Assembly (NCBI RefSeq): GCF_003987045.1
Contig: NZ_PIPZ01000001.1
Span: 868,001-932,000, forward strand
Source of the DNA: Pseudidiomarina marina
Lineage (GTDB): Bacteria > Pseudomonadota > Gammaproteobacteria > Enterobacterales > Alteromonadaceae
Direction of reading: 5' to 3'
DNA: 64,000 nucleotides
The position numbers were made by a program, and so were the translations under genes. Position 1 is the stretch's first letter; each line of letters starts with the position of its first letter. The notes under the pieces are model-generated. The model was not told the origin of the DNA. It saw only the letters and a program-made list of their open reading frames with translations, and did not search any database. Below are positions 10,522 to 19,879 of this stretch, in pieces.

Positions 10522-10611
10522 CGTTATTCGTTATTCGATCGGTCGCTCACGCTCCCTTGTCGTTATTCGTCAAAACACCTTCGAGTAACGAATAACCAAT
10601 AACGAATAACG
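10522..10611. repeat. Heptamer inverted-repeat element, copy 1
   Basis: Tandem 7-bp units of the type TTATTCG form opposite arms: CGTTATTCGTTATTCG at 10522-10537, one unit at 10561-10569 (same orientation), and four complementary units at 10582-10611. The element fills most of the sirB2-sirB1 gap. It lacks the AAAGCG end seen in the other copies. Confidence 0.8.
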
Positions 10612-10617
10612 ATTTTT

Positions 10618-10992
10618 TTAAATCAGTGCTTGTTTGCTGAAGGCAATGTGAAGCAAAAACATAATCCAACTCAGCGCCCCCACAAAGCCAACATAACGTA
10701 GCCAGCTCACTGAGGCCTTCATCGCCACCAAACCAAACAAAATATAGCCTACAAGACCAATCACTTTATTAATCAACCATGGCGTTTCCCACGGCCACAT
10801 TTGCCAGTGAATAAGCATCCCGACAATTGTCAGCAATAATGCTGTATCGATAATGTGCGGAACAATTTTCACCCACTTCTGGTTCGCGATTCCAGCACCA
10901 ATACTGCGCCAGAAAAAACGAAGCATAAATAATACCACACTTATGGCAACAAAGGTGACATGGAGGTGTTTTAGAGCTATGAATGACATCAA
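10618..10992 (-). CDS. sirB2: SirB2-family inner-membrane protein
   Basis: A 124-residue protein with four hydrophobic segments and the family-like motifs LKHLHVTFVAISVVLFMLRF, PHIIDTALLLTI and NKVIGLVGYILFG. SirB2/YchQ proteins are found beside SirB1; their role is unknown. The start is the second of two close Met codons or the first; both give the same topology. It lies 11 bases downstream of the receiver-domain gene, and its stop codon abuts a heptamer-repeat element. Confidence 0.87.
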   Translation of the reverse strand: MMSFIALKHLHVTFVAISVVLFMLRFFWRSIGAGIANQKWVKIVPHIIDTALLLTIVGMLIHWQMWPWETPWLINKVIGLVGYILFGLVAMKASVSWLRYVGFVGALSWIMFLLHIAFSKQALI

Positions 10993-11003
10993 GAACGTCC
11001 CTT

Positions 11004-11609
11004 CTAATCGTTATTTTCGGTTAAACGTTGATAGGCATCAGCAACTTGCTGACGCACCTGCGGTTGATGTTCTAACAACCAGTTTTGGTAAAAACTTAAT
11101 TCATGTTCAACTCGCTCGAGTTGTTCTTTTACTCGAATAATGTCGCGGTAAGAACGCAGTGCCGACATCACACAGGTAAATAATTTCTGTGCTGTTAATT
11201 CGGTTTTCGCTTTGTAATCGTTGATATCGTAGTTAATCACAACCGAACGCTCTGGCGCCTGTCCCGGTTGACCTGTCCGCAATACAATACGACTGGTGCG
11301 ATTACCTATCGTTTCGCGAATATACTTGGCAACCTGCAAACCAGCATCGTCGGTATCCATGACCACATCAAGCAACACAATGGCGATGTCATCATGGTCA
11401 GCAATCAACTGCTCCGCTTCATGACGCGAATAAGCACTTAAAAAATTTAAGCCTTTACCTTCAAAAACTAAATCCATAAGTGCCAAGCGAGTTACCGCAT
11501 GTACTTCACGCTCATCATCAACAATTAATACCTTCCAACCCGCTTCCGTTGTGTTATCAGGCACTTCCTCTTGCTCATTCTCTTCAGCAAAGATGAAATC
11601 ATTGGCCAT
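11004..11609 (-). CDS. Stand-alone response-regulator receiver protein
   Basis: A 201-residue CheY-like receiver protein with no recognised output domain. Residues expected for phosphotransfer are visible: acidic pair in LIVDDE, phospho-acceptor Asp in VLLDVVMD, Thr in LRTGQPG and Lys in INDYKAKTEL. The receiver resembles those of DUF3369-type regulators. The remaining C-terminus (about 70 residues, LERVEHELSFYQNWLLEHQ) looks like a coiled coil. The ATG at 11609 is preferred to 11615 because GGAG lies eight bases before it. It overlaps the prmC 3' end by 11 bases. No histidine kinase is nearby, so its partner is unknown. Confidence 0.8.
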   Translation of the reverse strand: MANDFIFAEENEQEEVPDNTTEAGWKVLIVDDEREVHAVTRLALMDLVFEGKGLNFLSAYSRHEAEQLIADHDDIAIVLLDVVMDTDDAGLQVAKYIRETIGNRTSRIVLRTGQPGQAPERSVVINYDINDYKAKTELTAQKLFTCVMSALRSYRDIIRVKEQLERVEHELSFYQNWLLEHQPQVRQQVADAYQRLTENND

Positions 11610-12459
11610 TGGCATTACTCCATTGTCCGAGTGTCACGCGCTCAAGATTAGCATAATCACGAATAGTCGTAACTGCATTAAACCGTGCCCTTTGCATCAA
11701 ATCACGAACCGCTTCCCCCTGCTTCCAGCCGTGTTCAATCAATAACCAACCTTGCAGTTCTAAATGATTCGTTGCCCCCGTAATAATTGTGTCGATATCC
11801 GACAAGCCCTCATTTGCTGCGACTAACGCGCTTTTGGGCTCAAATCTTACATCTCCTTGCTCGAGATGCGGGTCGCTCGCGTCAATATATGGCGGGTTCG
11901 AAACAATCAAATCAAACTTCTGTTGCGGTTCGATTGCCGCGAACCAATCACTTTGTTTAACGGTAAGATCGAGATTTAAGTTGGCAGCATTCTGTTGCGC
12001 AAGTGCCACGGCCTCGGACATTTTATCCACGGCAGTAACTTGCCACGTAGGCCGGCTACTTTTTAATGCCAATGCGATAGCACCGGTTCCGGTGCCTAAA
12101 TCAAGCACCTTAGATTCGACCGGTAACGCTAAGCTTAGCGCGTGCTCCACTAACACTTCGGTATCTGGGCGCGGTATCAACGTGCTGTTGTTGACTGTTA
12201 ATGGCAGCGACCAGAACTCACGCTGCCCAACTAAATGAGCAACGGGAACGCCGTGTTCGCGCTGTTTTATGAGTTCGGCAAATTGTTCTTGTTGTGCGGC
12301 TTCCAATAAGCGATCGGGCCAAGTGATCAAATAGGTACGATCACGTTCAACGATGTGCGCCAACAACACTTCGGCGTCAAGCTTTGCACTCTCACTCTTG
12401 GTGAGTTGTTGTGTCGCCCATCGCAACGCTTCAGCAATCGTCATGGGTGTCGTGATCAT
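11599..12459 (-). CDS. prmC: Release factor glutamine methyltransferase PrmC
   Basis: A 286-residue SAM-dependent methyltransferase that modifies the GGQ glutamine of release factors RF1 and RF2. It has an N-terminal helical domain, the SAM loop [15 protein letters not shown] and the catalytic motif SNPPYID. Its ATG overlaps the prfA stop (ATGA), the usual coupling of methylase and substrate genes. A second in-frame Met five codons later is also possible as the start. Confidence 0.97.
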   Translation of the reverse strand: MITTPMTIAEALRWATQQLTKSESAKLDAEVLLAHIVERDRTYLITWPDRLLEAAQQEQFAELIKQREHGVPVAHLVGQREFWSLPLTVNNSTLIPRPDTEVLVEHALSLALPVESKVLDLGTGTGAIALALKSSRPTWQVTAVDKMSEAVALAQQNAANLNLDLTVKQSDWFAAIEPQQKFDLIVSNPPYIDASDPHLEQGDVRFEPKSALVAANEGLSDIDTIITGATNHLELQGWLLIEHGWKQGEAVRDLMQRARFNAVTTIRDYANLERVTLGQWSNANGQ

Positions 12460-13547
12460 TGACTCTCAGCAAGCGCTGCGAGCTGATCGGCCTGATGCTC
12501 TTGCACAATGGCATCTAATATAAGATCTAATGCCCCTTCAAGAACTTCATCCAAACGATACAAGGTTAAATTGATACGGTGATCGCTGACCCGCCCTTGC
12601 GGATAATTGTAGGTACGAATACGCTCTGAGCGATCGCCGCTACCAACTAAACTACGACGCGTTGATTGCTCTTCTTGACGCCGCTTTTCATCCTCCGCTT
12701 GTTGCAATCGTGCTTGCAACACCGACATCGCTTTGGCTCGGTTTTTGTGCTGCGAACGCTCATCTTGGCACTCCACCACGAAACCAGTTGGAATGTGCGT
12801 GATACGAATCGCCGAGTCGGTTCGGTTAACGTGCTGACCACCCGCCCCTGAAGCTCGGAAAGTGTCGACGCGCAAGTCAGCTGGATTAATTTCGATGGCT
12901 TCGGCCTCAGGTACTTCCGGTAACACAGCAACTGTACAGGCCGAAGTGTGCACACGACCTTGAGATTCCGTCTCTGGTACTCGTTGCACACGGTGACCAC
13001 CCGATTCAAATTTAAAGCGACCATACGCCCCATCACCAGACACGTGCGCAATCACTTCTTTATAGCCACCATGCTCACCCTCGTTACAGCTAACCATACT
13101 GACACGCCAACCGTGTTGCTCAGCATAGCGGCTGTACATACGGAATAAATCGCCCGCAAAAATGGCAGCTTCATCGCCACCAGCACCTGCACGAATTTCG
13201 AGATAACACGGACGATCGTCATTCGGATCTTTTGGTAGCAGTAAAATTTGCAGTTCCTGCTCAAGCTCTTCTTGCTTGACCTTCGCTTCATCTAATTCAG
13301 CTTTTGCCATTTCGCGCATTTCAGCGTCGTCTTCTTGCATCATTTCTTGCGCTGCAGCCTCATCAGCTTGCGCTTGCTGGTAACTGGTAAAACATTTCAC
13401 CAATTCTTCCAACTGAGAATATTCACGCGACAAGCCGCGAAACTTATCTTGGTCCGCAATAATGCCTGGGTCACTTAATAAGTGTTGTACTTCTTCATAG
13501 CGTTCAAGCAATGCTTCTAGTTTTCGAATAATCGAAGGATTCATCAT
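12456..13547 (-). CDS. prfA: Peptide chain release factor 1
   Basis: A 363-residue class I release factor recognising UAA and UAG. The GGQ motif is at about 236-238 ([16 protein letters not shown]). The anticodon-like tripeptide position reads PET (about 191-193) inside [16 protein letters not shown], where E. coli has PAT. It follows hemA by 12 bases with AAGG as ribosome site and overlaps prmC. The first of two adjacent Met codons has the better ribosome spacing. Confidence 0.97.
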   Translation of the reverse strand: MMNPSIIRKLEALLERYEEVQHLLSDPGIIADQDKFRGLSREYSQLEELVKCFTSYQQAQADEAAAQEMMQEDDAEMREMAKAELDEAKVKQEELEQELQILLLPKDPNDDRPCYLEIRAGAGGDEAAIFAGDLFRMYSRYAEQHGWRVSMVSCNEGEHGGYKEVIAHVSGDGAYGRFKFESGGHRVQRVPETESQGRVHTSACTVAVLPEVPEAEAIEINPADLRVDTFRASGAGGQHVNRTDSAIRITHIPTGFVVECQDERSQHKNRAKAMSVLQARLQQAEDEKRRQEEQSTRRSLVGSGDRSERIRTYNYPQGRVSDHRINLTLYRLDEVLEGALDLILDAIVQEHQADQLAALAESQ

Positions 13548-13559
13548 GCGGTGAGGACC

Positions 13560-14810
13560 TTACTCGTCATCTGCTATCAATTTTTGAAATACCGCTAAGG
13601 TCTCGAAGTCACCCGCGGCGCCAGCTTCACGCATCATTCGCGTTGGCTGATGGAGAAATTGTTTGGTTAAACGCTGGGCGAACTCACCCAACACATCGTC
13701 GGCACTTTTGCCTGCAGCTAACTGATTGCGAGCGCGTAGCAATTGTTCTTCAGCCATCTGCTCAGTACGCTGGCGAAAATCACGAATCACGTCGACATGA
13801 TCAAGCTGGCGTATCCAAGCGGTAAAGGCCTCGGAATGCTCAGCAATAATAATTTTCGCCTCAGCGGCGGCTTCTTCGCGGTTACGAAGGTTTTCCGTAA
13901 TAATGCCTTGTAGGTCATCAACCGTGTACAAGAAAGCATCATCTAACGCATTGACTTGTTCTTCAATATCTCGCGGCACGGCTAAATCAATGAACAAAAT
14001 CGGTTGGCGCTTCCGCGTTTTCAGCGCTTGTTCAACCAAACCTTTACCGATAATCGGCAACGGACTCGCAGTCGAACTAATCACAATGTCAGCCTGTGGG
14101 AGCAATTCCGGTAGCTCGCCAAGCGTATGCGCTTGACCTTGGAAACGTTCGGCAACCGCGCTTGCGCGGCCCAACGTTCGGTTTGCCACCATCAATTGTT
14201 TCACACCATGTTCAGTTAAGTGCTGCGCAACGAGCTCTGCGGTATCACCAGCGCCAACAAGCAACACCCGAGATTCAGGTAACTCAGCGAAAATTTGGCG
14301 CGCCAAGTTTACTGCGGCAAACGCGACGGAAACCGCATTTTCGCCAACTTTGGTTTCACTACGGACAGTTTTTGCTACCCGAAATGTGCTTTGGAATAGT
14401 CGCTCAAGTACCGTGCCTACACTCGCCTGGTTTCGCGCGAACTGATAGGCTTGCTTCACTTGGCCAAGAATTTGCGGTTCGCCTAAAACCAACGAGTCGA
14501 GACCGCTCGCTACCGCCATTAAGTGTTCAATGGCAGCCCCATCTTCATAGGTATAACAATGTTCACGCAGTTGCTCCAACGGAATGCGATGATAGCCTGC
14601 AAGCCAACCAATCAACATATCTGCGGATGTCGCACCATGACAATACAATTCAGTACGATTGCAAGTAGATAAGATAACGGCTTCAGCAACGCCAGTTTGC
14701 TCACGCAAAGCTGGCAACGCTTGATGTAGCTGCTCTGGCGAGAAGGCGACTTGCTCCCGTAACGACACGGAAGCGGTTTTGTGGTTAACACCTAGCGCGA
14801 AAATGGTCAT
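13560..14810 (-). CDS. hemA: Glutamyl-tRNA reductase
   Basis: A 416-residue enzyme reducing Glu-tRNA to glutamate-1-semialdehyde, the first committed step of C5-pathway haem synthesis. The start is set at the ATG at 14810, giving MTIFALGVNHKTASVSLRE, which matches the family N-terminus and puts the catalytic Cys at residue 50 (LSTCNRTE) as in E. coli. The upstream in-frame extension to 15035 is rejected because it runs into lolB on the opposite strand. The NADPH-binding domain shows LLVGAGDTAELVAQHL. It leads the hemA-prfA-prmC operon and is divergent from lolB. Confidence 0.97.
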   Translation of the reverse strand: MTIFALGVNHKTASVSLREQVAFSPEQLHQALPALREQTGVAEAVILSTCNRTELYCHGATSADMLIGWLAGYHRIPLEQLREHCYTYEDGAAIEHLMAVASGLDSLVLGEPQILGQVKQAYQFARNQASVGTVLERLFQSTFRVAKTVRSETKVGENAVSVAFAAVNLARQIFAELPESRVLLVGAGDTAELVAQHLTEHGVKQLMVANRTLGRASAVAERFQGQAHTLGELPELLPQADIVISSTASPLPIIGKGLVEQALKTRKRQPILFIDLAVPRDIEEQVNALDDAFLYTVDDLQGIITENLRNREEAAAEAKIIIAEHSEAFTAWIRQLDHVDVIRDFRQRTEQMAEEQLLRARNQLAAGKSADDVLGEFAQRLTKQFLHQPTRMMREAGAAGDFETLAVFQKLIADDE

Positions 14811-14910
14811 AATAGCAAAAAATTGCGAGCCTCTAACTACTGCGAAACGCTGGCAATTGTACGTGAAAGCCCGCATGATGAAAAGCGCACGAACAGGGAT
14901 AGCAAAACCA

Positions 14911-15543
14911 ATGAAACGTCTCCTTTTAGTAGTACTCACAAGTGCTTGGTTAACTGCCTGTAGCAGCGTCCCCGAGCCCCCCAGTACGAGTGATGTTGAT
15001 GCCAAGGCCGTAACAGCGCAGCAACAGCAGCTCAAACAACTGGATAACTGGCGTTTGCGTGGCCAAATGGCGTTATTCGATTTACGCGAAGATGATCGCC
15101 ACGGGCTTTATGTCGATTGGTCCTCAAGTGCTGATCAATTAATGATGCGCTTTTCACATCCGCTTCGCGGCACCCTTGCGAAACTTGAGCAGTCAAATGG
15201 ACAAGCCGTTTTAATCGACGAAGATGGCAAAGAATATCGTGCCACAACCGCGCAAGAATTACTGTGGCAATATTTTCGATTGGATTTACCGATGAATCAG
15301 ATTAGCGCAATTGTCATCGGTCAGGAACTACCAGACATGGTCGAGAAACAGTATCAGTTGCAGCAATATCGAAAGCGGCCCTATGCCTTGTTGTCAAATT
15401 TTGTCATGTTGGCTGCTGACCAAGTTTGGCGTGCACAACTCGGCGAATATGAACTGATAAATGGCACGTTTTTACCCCATAGTATTAACTTAACAACCGA
15501 CGCATGGCGGTTAAAACTGCAGGTTTCGCAATGGCGCTTTTAA
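14911..15543 (+). CDS. lolB: Outer-membrane lipoprotein localisation factor LolB
   Basis: A 210-residue lipoprotein that receives lipoproteins from LolA and inserts them in the outer membrane. The start at 14911 gives a classical lipoprotein signal peptide, MKRLLLVVLTSAWLTAC, with the lipidated Cys17. The family region DNWRLRGQMALFD follows at about 50. It is divergent from hemA across a 100-base gap and overlaps the start of ispE by 13 bases. The lolB-ispE-prs order is conserved in gammaproteobacteria. Confidence 0.94.
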   Translation: MKRLLLVVLTSAWLTACSSVPEPPSTSDVDAKAVTAQQQQLKQLDNWRLRGQMALFDLREDDRHGLYVDWSSSADQLMMRFSHPLRGTLAKLEQSNGQAVLIDEDGKEYRATTAQELLWQYFRLDLPMNQISAIVIGQELPDMVEKQYQLQQYRKRPYALLSNFVMLAADQVWRAQLGEYELINGTFLPHSINLTTDAWRLKLQVSQWRF

Positions 15544-16409
15544 CTTTACCCGCGGTCGCCAAATTAAATCTATTTTTGCATATCGTCGGCCAGCGTGCTG
15601 ATGGCTATCATAACCTTCAAACCTTATTTCAGTTTGTCGATTTCGGTGACGAATTATCATTTCAATTGCGTGATAGCTCTGAGATCACGATAAGCTGCTC
15701 TGAGCCATCGTTAGAAACCGATGATAATCTGGTACTTAAGGCGGCTAAGTTATTAGCAGAAGCCGCTCCACAATCGCTACCCGGTATTCATATCCATATT
15801 GAAAAAAAGCTGCCCTTTGGTGGTGGTTTAGGCGGTGGTTCATCTGATGCAGCAACAACATTGCTTGCGCTACGGCATCTTTGGCAGTTGCCACTAAACG
15901 ATGATGAACTCGCCGCTATGGGTCTACAGCTCGGTGCTGATGTGCCTGTATTTGTGCGCGGACAAGCCGCATTTGCGGAGGGCGTTGGCGAGTATTTACA
16001 ACCTGCACAACCGCCCTGTCCTTGGTATTTAGTCATTCATCCAGGTGTTCAAATTAGTACACCAAGTATTTTTAAACACCCTGACCTTCCGCGTCAGCAT
16101 CCACCGCTAAAATGGCCACAATGGAGCTGGGAAAACACCAACAATGACTGTGAAGTGCTGGTCCGTCGACTCTATCCAGAAGTTGCCAAGGCCCTCGACT
16201 GGTTGGTAGAATACGCGCCGTCTCGATTGACTGGCACGGGTGCATGCATCTTCGGTCGATTTGATAACGAGACAGATGCCCGTGCTGCACTGCAAAGGAT
16301 GCCTGCACAATGGACAGGGTTTGTCGCGCGAGGTCTCAATGAAAACCCGGTCTGCCAGCAACTGCGGCAGGCTTCAACTGTGAACCTAACCAACAAGACT
16401 GAGGTTTAG
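15531..16409 (+). CDS. ispE: 4-diphosphocytidyl-2-C-methyl-D-erythritol kinase
   Basis: A 292-residue GHMP kinase of the non-mevalonate isoprenoid pathway. The ATP-binding motif [17 protein letters not shown] is intact, and the N-terminal motif [21 protein letters not shown] matches the family. The start at 15531 is preferred to the ATG at 15504 because it has AGG eight bases upstream and the family N-terminus; it overlaps lolB by 13 bases. The C-terminal Gly-rich motif [11 protein letters not shown] is present. Confidence 0.96.
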   Translation: MALLTLPAVAKLNLFLHIVGQRADGYHNLQTLFQFVDFGDELSFQLRDSSEITISCSEPSLETDDNLVLKAAKLLAEAAPQSLPGIHIHIEKKLPFGGGLGGGSSDAATTLLALRHLWQLPLNDDELAAMGLQLGADVPVFVRGQAAFAEGVGEYLQPAQPPCPWYLVIHPGVQISTPSIFKHPDLPRQHPPLKWPQWSWENTNNDCEVLVRRLYPEVAKALDWLVEYAPSRLTGTGACIFGRFDNETDARAALQRMPAQWTGFVARGLNENPVCQQLRQASTVNLTNKTEV

Positions 16410-16410
16410 T

Positions 16411-17358
16411 GTGCCTGACATGAAGCTCTTTGCTGGCAATGCGACGCCAGAACTCGCCCAAAAAATTGCCGACCGCCTGTATATCAAACTTGGTGATGCT
16501 GAAGTTGGCCGTTTTAGTGACGGTGAAATCAGTGTCATGATCAATGAAAATGTTCGTGGTTCTGATGTTTTCATCATTCAATCAACCTGTGCACCGACTA
16601 ACGACAACCTCATGGAGCTTATCGTGATGGTTGATGCACTGCGACGCGCTTCTGCAGGTCGTATTACTGCGGTAATGCCATATTTCGGTTATGCGCGCCA
16701 AGATCGTCGAGTACGCTCGGCACGCGTTCCAATTACCGCCAAAGTTGTCGCTGACTTCTTATCAAGTGTTGGCGTTGACCGAGTGTTAACGGTTGATTTG
16801 CACGCAGAACAAATTCAAGGCTTCTTCGACGTACCAGTAGATAACGTCTTCGGCAGCCCAGTATTGATGGAGCATTTACGCCAGCAAGAATTCCACAATC
16901 CAGTTGTTGTTTCACCTGATATTGGTGGTGTGGTTCGCGCTCGCGCGATTGCAAAACTGCTCAACGACATCGATCTTGCCATTATCGATAAACGCCGCCC
17001 GCGTGCGAACGAGTCACAAGTGATGCACATCATTGGTGATATTCAAGACCGCGACTGCATTATTGTTGATGATATGATCGATACCGGTGGTACTTTGTGT
17101 AAAGCCGCTGAAGCATTGAAGAAAAACGGTGCACGCCGTGTATTTGCTTATGCAACCCACCCAGTTTTCTCCGGCAATGCATTTGCAAATATTCGTGACT
17201 CACACATCGACCGTGTTGTTGTTACCGATAGCATTCCATTAAGTGCTGAAATGAAGGCCTTAGACAAGGTACATCAATTAACCTTAAGCGGAATGTTGTC
17301 TGAAGCGCTACGCCGCGTCAGCAACGAAGAATCAATCTCAGCAATGTTCGAGTATTGA
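16411..17358 (+). CDS. prs: Ribose-phosphate pyrophosphokinase
   Basis: A 315-residue PRPP synthetase making 5-phosphoribosyl 1-diphosphate from ribose 5-phosphate and ATP for nucleotides, His, Trp and NAD. The start codon is GTG, one base after the ispE stop; E. coli prs also uses GTG and has the same N-terminus [10 protein letters not shown]. Conserved motifs are [11 protein letters not shown] and the PRPP-binding loop [13 protein letters not shown] hairpin follows at 17365-17401. Confidence 0.98.
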   Translation: MPDMKLFAGNATPELAQKIADRLYIKLGDAEVGRFSDGEISVMINENVRGSDVFIIQSTCAPTNDNLMELIVMVDALRRASAGRITAVMPYFGYARQDRRVRSARVPITAKVVADFLSSVGVDRVLTVDLHAEQIQGFFDVPVDNVFGSPVLMEHLRQQEFHNPVVVSPDIGGVVRARAIAKLLNDIDLAIIDKRRPRANESQVMHIIGDIQDRDCIIVDDMIDTGGTLCKAAEALKKNGARRVFAYATHPVFSGNAFANIRDSHIDRVVVTDSIPLSAEMKALDKVHQLTLSGMLSEALRRVSNEESISAMFEY

Positions 17359-17387
17359 TTGAAGTTTGAGGGCGTCAGTGGTACTAT
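17359..17387 (+). promoter_or_regulatory. Candidate sigma-70 promoter for rplY
   Basis: TTGAAG, a 17-base spacer, then TACTAT, beginning directly after the prs stop. It overlaps the hairpin at 17365-17401. If used, transcription would start about 90 bases before rplY, leaving a structured leader. Confidence 0.4.
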
Positions 17388-17401
17388 TTCGCGCCCTCAA
17401 A
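17365..17401 (+). terminator. Hairpin after prs
   Basis: A 10-bp perfect stem TTTGAGGGCG/CGCCCTCAAA with a 17-base loop. It lacks a following T run, so it may be a weak terminator or a 3'-end stabiliser of prs mRNA. It coincides with the candidate rplY promoter. Confidence 0.4.
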
Positions 17402-17484
17402 TAAGCAAAACAGATTTTTGAGGAACACGTCGGGTATTTGGTCGCGAATATCCGGCTTATTTTTATTTAACGGAGACACTCCAC

Positions 17485-18159
17485 ATGTCAACTATCGATT
17501 TTACTATTCAAGCAGAACTCCGTACGGATACAGGGAAAGGTGCGAGCCGCCGCCTGCGTCGTGCGGAAAAAGTGCCTGCAATTTTGTACGGTGCCGATAA
17601 AGAAGCCGTTTCAATCACGTTGGATCACAACAAAGTGAACAACATGGCTGACCATGAAGCTTTCTACTCGCACATTTTGACTTTGGTTATCGACGGCAAG
17701 AAGCATGAAGCAATCTTGAAAGACGTTCAACGTCACCCGTACAAGCCAAAATTAACTCACTTGGATTTCCAACGTGTTGTTAAAGGTCAAAAACTTCATA
17801 CTCACGTTCCTGTTCACTTCATCAATGAAGCAACTGCAGTTGGCGTGAAACAAGAAGGCGGCGTTGTGGTTCACCACATTGCAGACTTAGAAGTTTCTTG
17901 CTTACCAAAAGATCTGCCTGAGTACGTTGAAGTAGATATCGCGAACTTGAAACTGGGCGAAACCTTGCACTTAACTGACTTGAACATGCCTAAAGGCGTC
18001 GAGTTAGTTGAATTGACGAAAGGTGCAGACCACGACCAAGCAGTTGTTTCAATTACTGCGCCGCGTATCGAAAAAGAAGTGGAAGAAACTGCAGAAGAAG
18101 TATCTGCTGAAGTTCCTACCGCTAAAGAAGCGAAAGAAGAAGACAAAGACGCTGAATAA
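17485..18159 (+). CDS. rplY: 50S ribosomal protein L25, long (Ctc/TL5) form
   Basis: A 224-residue L25 of the two-domain type. An N-terminal 5S-rRNA-binding domain (about 1-95, with GKGASRRLRRAEKVPAILYG) is followed by the TL5 beta domain (about 100-185) and an acidic tail rich in Glu, Ala and Lys. E. coli has only the first domain (94 residues). A GGAG ribosome site precedes the ATG. The order prs-rplY-pth-ychF is common. The leader contains a hairpin (17436-17459) followed by a T-rich stretch. Confidence 0.96.
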   Translation: MSTIDFTIQAELRTDTGKGASRRLRRAEKVPAILYGADKEAVSITLDHNKVNNMADHEAFYSHILTLVIDGKKHEAILKDVQRHPYKPKLTHLDFQRVVKGQKLHTHVPVHFINEATAVGVKQEGGVVVHHIADLEVSCLPKDLPEYVEVDIANLKLGETLHLTDLNMPKGVELVELTKGADHDQAVVSITAPRIEKEVEETAEEVSAEVPTAKEAKEEDKDAE

Positions 18160-18165
18160 GGTCTC

Positions 18166-18759
18166 ATGTCGACCATTCGCTTACTCGTGGGCCTGGGTAA
18201 TCCAGGCCCCGAATACTCCCAAACACGTCACAATGCAGGCTTCTGGTTAGTCGAGCAATATGCTCGTATGCACGGCCAAACACTTCAGCCTGAAACCAAA
18301 TTCTTCGGTCATACCGCACGTATTCAGAAAGGCGCCATGGATTTACGTCTATTGCTGCCAATGCAATTTATGAATCGAAGCGGCAATGCCGTGGCGACCC
18401 TCGCGAACTTCTATAAAATTGAGCCGCACGAAATTTTAGTTGCGTATGATGAGCTCGATCTGCCACCGGGTGTGGCAAAGTTTAAAACTGGCGGTGGTAC
18501 AGGCGGTCACAATGGCATTAAAGACATTGTCGCACGATTGGGAACACCTGATTTTCATCGCTTACGTATCGGTATCGGTCATCCTGGTGATAAAAGCAAA
18601 GTCACCGGTTGGGTGCTCGGTAAAGCACCTCAAGCTGAGCAACAATTGATGGACGATACCATTACGGAAGCATGCCGCAGCATTGATATATTAATGCAGC
18701 AAGATCTGCGTGCGGCAACACAGCATTTACATAGTTTCAAAGCACAGAGAGAGAAATAA
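18166..18759 (+). CDS. pth: Peptidyl-tRNA hydrolase
   Basis: A 197-residue enzyme recycling tRNA from prematurely released peptidyl-tRNA. The N-terminal motif [20 protein letters not shown] carries the catalytic His, and [13 protein letters not shown] and [14 protein letters not shown] are further family signatures. It begins six bases after rplY and is followed after two bases by ychF, so the three genes are probably co-transcribed. Confidence 0.97.
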   Translation: MSTIRLLVGLGNPGPEYSQTRHNAGFWLVEQYARMHGQTLQPETKFFGHTARIQKGAMDLRLLLPMQFMNRSGNAVATLANFYKIEPHEILVAYDELDLPPGVAKFKTGGGTGGHNGIKDIVARLGTPDFHRLRIGIGHPGDKSKVTGWVLGKAPQAEQQLMDDTITEACRSIDILMQQDLRAATQHLHSFKAQREK

Positions 18760-18761
18760 GC

Positions 18762-19853
18762 ATGGGATTCAAGTGTGGTATCGTCGGCTTGCCGAACGTA
18801 GGTAAATCAACGCTGTTTAACGCGCTGACCAAAGCAGGTATTGAAGCTGCAAACTTCCCTTTCTGTACCATTGAGCCAAATACTGGTGTGGTCGCGGTAC
18901 CTGATCCACGTCTCGACGAGCTCGCTAAAATTGTGAACCCACAACGTGTGGTGCCAACGACCATGGAATTTGTGGATATCGCAGGTTTGGTAAAAGGTGC
19001 TTCAAAAGGTGAAGGTTTAGGTAACCAGTTTTTAGCGAACATTCGTGAAACAGACGCGATTGGTCATGTGGTTCGTTGTTTCGAGAACGATAACATTGTT
19101 CACGTAGCCGGAAAGGTTGATCCAGCTGAAGACATCGAGGTCATTAACACCGAGCTTGCGCTGGCTGACTTAGATAGTGTCGAGAAAGCGATTCATCGTC
19201 AGGGCAAAAAAGCCAAAGGTGGTGATAAACAAGCGGCCGCTGAAATTGCTGTTTTGCAAAAGCTATTACCTGCTCTCGAGAACGGTGAAATGGCACGTTC
19301 GGTAGCGTTATCGGACGACGAAAAAGCGACAATTCGAAGCTACAATTTGCTCACCATGAAGCCAACCATGTATATCGCCAACGTGAATGACGATGGCTTT
19401 GAGAACAATCCATACCTCGACAAAGTGCGTGAAATAGCCAGCAAAGAAAATGCGATTGTTGTTCCTGTATGTGCCGAAATCGAATCGGAAATTGCCGAGC
19501 TTGATGATGAAGAAAAAACCGAGTTTATGGCTGATTTGGGCTTAACCGAACCAGGCTTGAACCGTGTTATTCGTGGCGGCTATCAGCTATTGAATCTGCA
19601 AACCTATTTCACTGCTGGTGTCAAAGAAGTTCGCGCTTGGACTATTCCGGTAGGCGCAACGGCGCCACAAGCAGCTGGCAAAATTCATACTGACTTTGAG
19701 AAAGGTTTTATCCGTGCCGTGGTTGTTGGTTATGATGACTATATTGAGTACAAAGGTGAACAGGGCGCTAAAGAGGCTGGAAAGCGTCGTGAAGAAGGTA
19801 AAGATTATATCGTGAAAGATGGCGACGTGATCTTGTTCCGGTTTAACGTATAA
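18762..19853 (+). CDS. ychF: Redox-responsive ATPase/GTPase YchF
   Basis: A 363-residue Obg-family protein of the OLA1/YchF type. G1 is [10 protein letters not shown]3 is [17 protein letters not shown], and the position of the G4 specificity motif reads NVND rather than NKxD, consistent with the ATP preference known for YchF. A TGS domain forms the C-terminus ([16 protein letters not shown] onwards). The family is linked to ribosome binding and oxidative-stress responses. The stop codon's last base begins a heptamer-repeat arm. Confidence 0.97.
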   Translation: MGFKCGIVGLPNVGKSTLFNALTKAGIEAANFPFCTIEPNTGVVAVPDPRLDELAKIVNPQRVVPTTMEFVDIAGLVKGASKGEGLGNQFLANIRETDAIGHVVRCFENDNIVHVAGKVDPAEDIEVINTELALADLDSVEKAIHRQGKKAKGGDKQAAAEIAVLQKLLPALENGEMARSVALSDDEKATIRSYNLLTMKPTMYIANVNDDGFENNPYLDKVREIASKENAIVVPVCAEIESEIAELDDEEKTEFMADLGLTEPGLNRVIRGGYQLLNLQTYFTAGVKEVRAWTIPVGATAPQAAGKIHTDFEKGFIRAVVVGYDDYIEYKGEQGAKEAGKRREEGKDYIVKDGDVILFRFNV

Positions 19854-19879
19854 AAGCGTTATTGGTTACTCGTTATTCG
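19853..19879. repeat. Heptamer repeat, solitary arm (copy 2)
   Basis: AAAGCG followed by three 7-bp units TTATTGG, TTACTCG and TTATTCG. No complementary arm follows. The arm overlaps the ychF stop by one base and encodes the last residues and stop codon of sseA on the other strand. Confidence 0.8.

Noticed and set aside
14096-14668. 190-codon plus-strand reading frame
   Set aside because: It lies antisense within hemA, whose reading frame is fully supported by motifs.
14811-15035. In-frame N-terminal extension of hemA by 75 codons
   Set aside because: It overlaps lolB on the opposite strand, matches no GluTR N-terminus, and the ATG at 14810 puts the catalytic Cys at position 50 as in E. coli.
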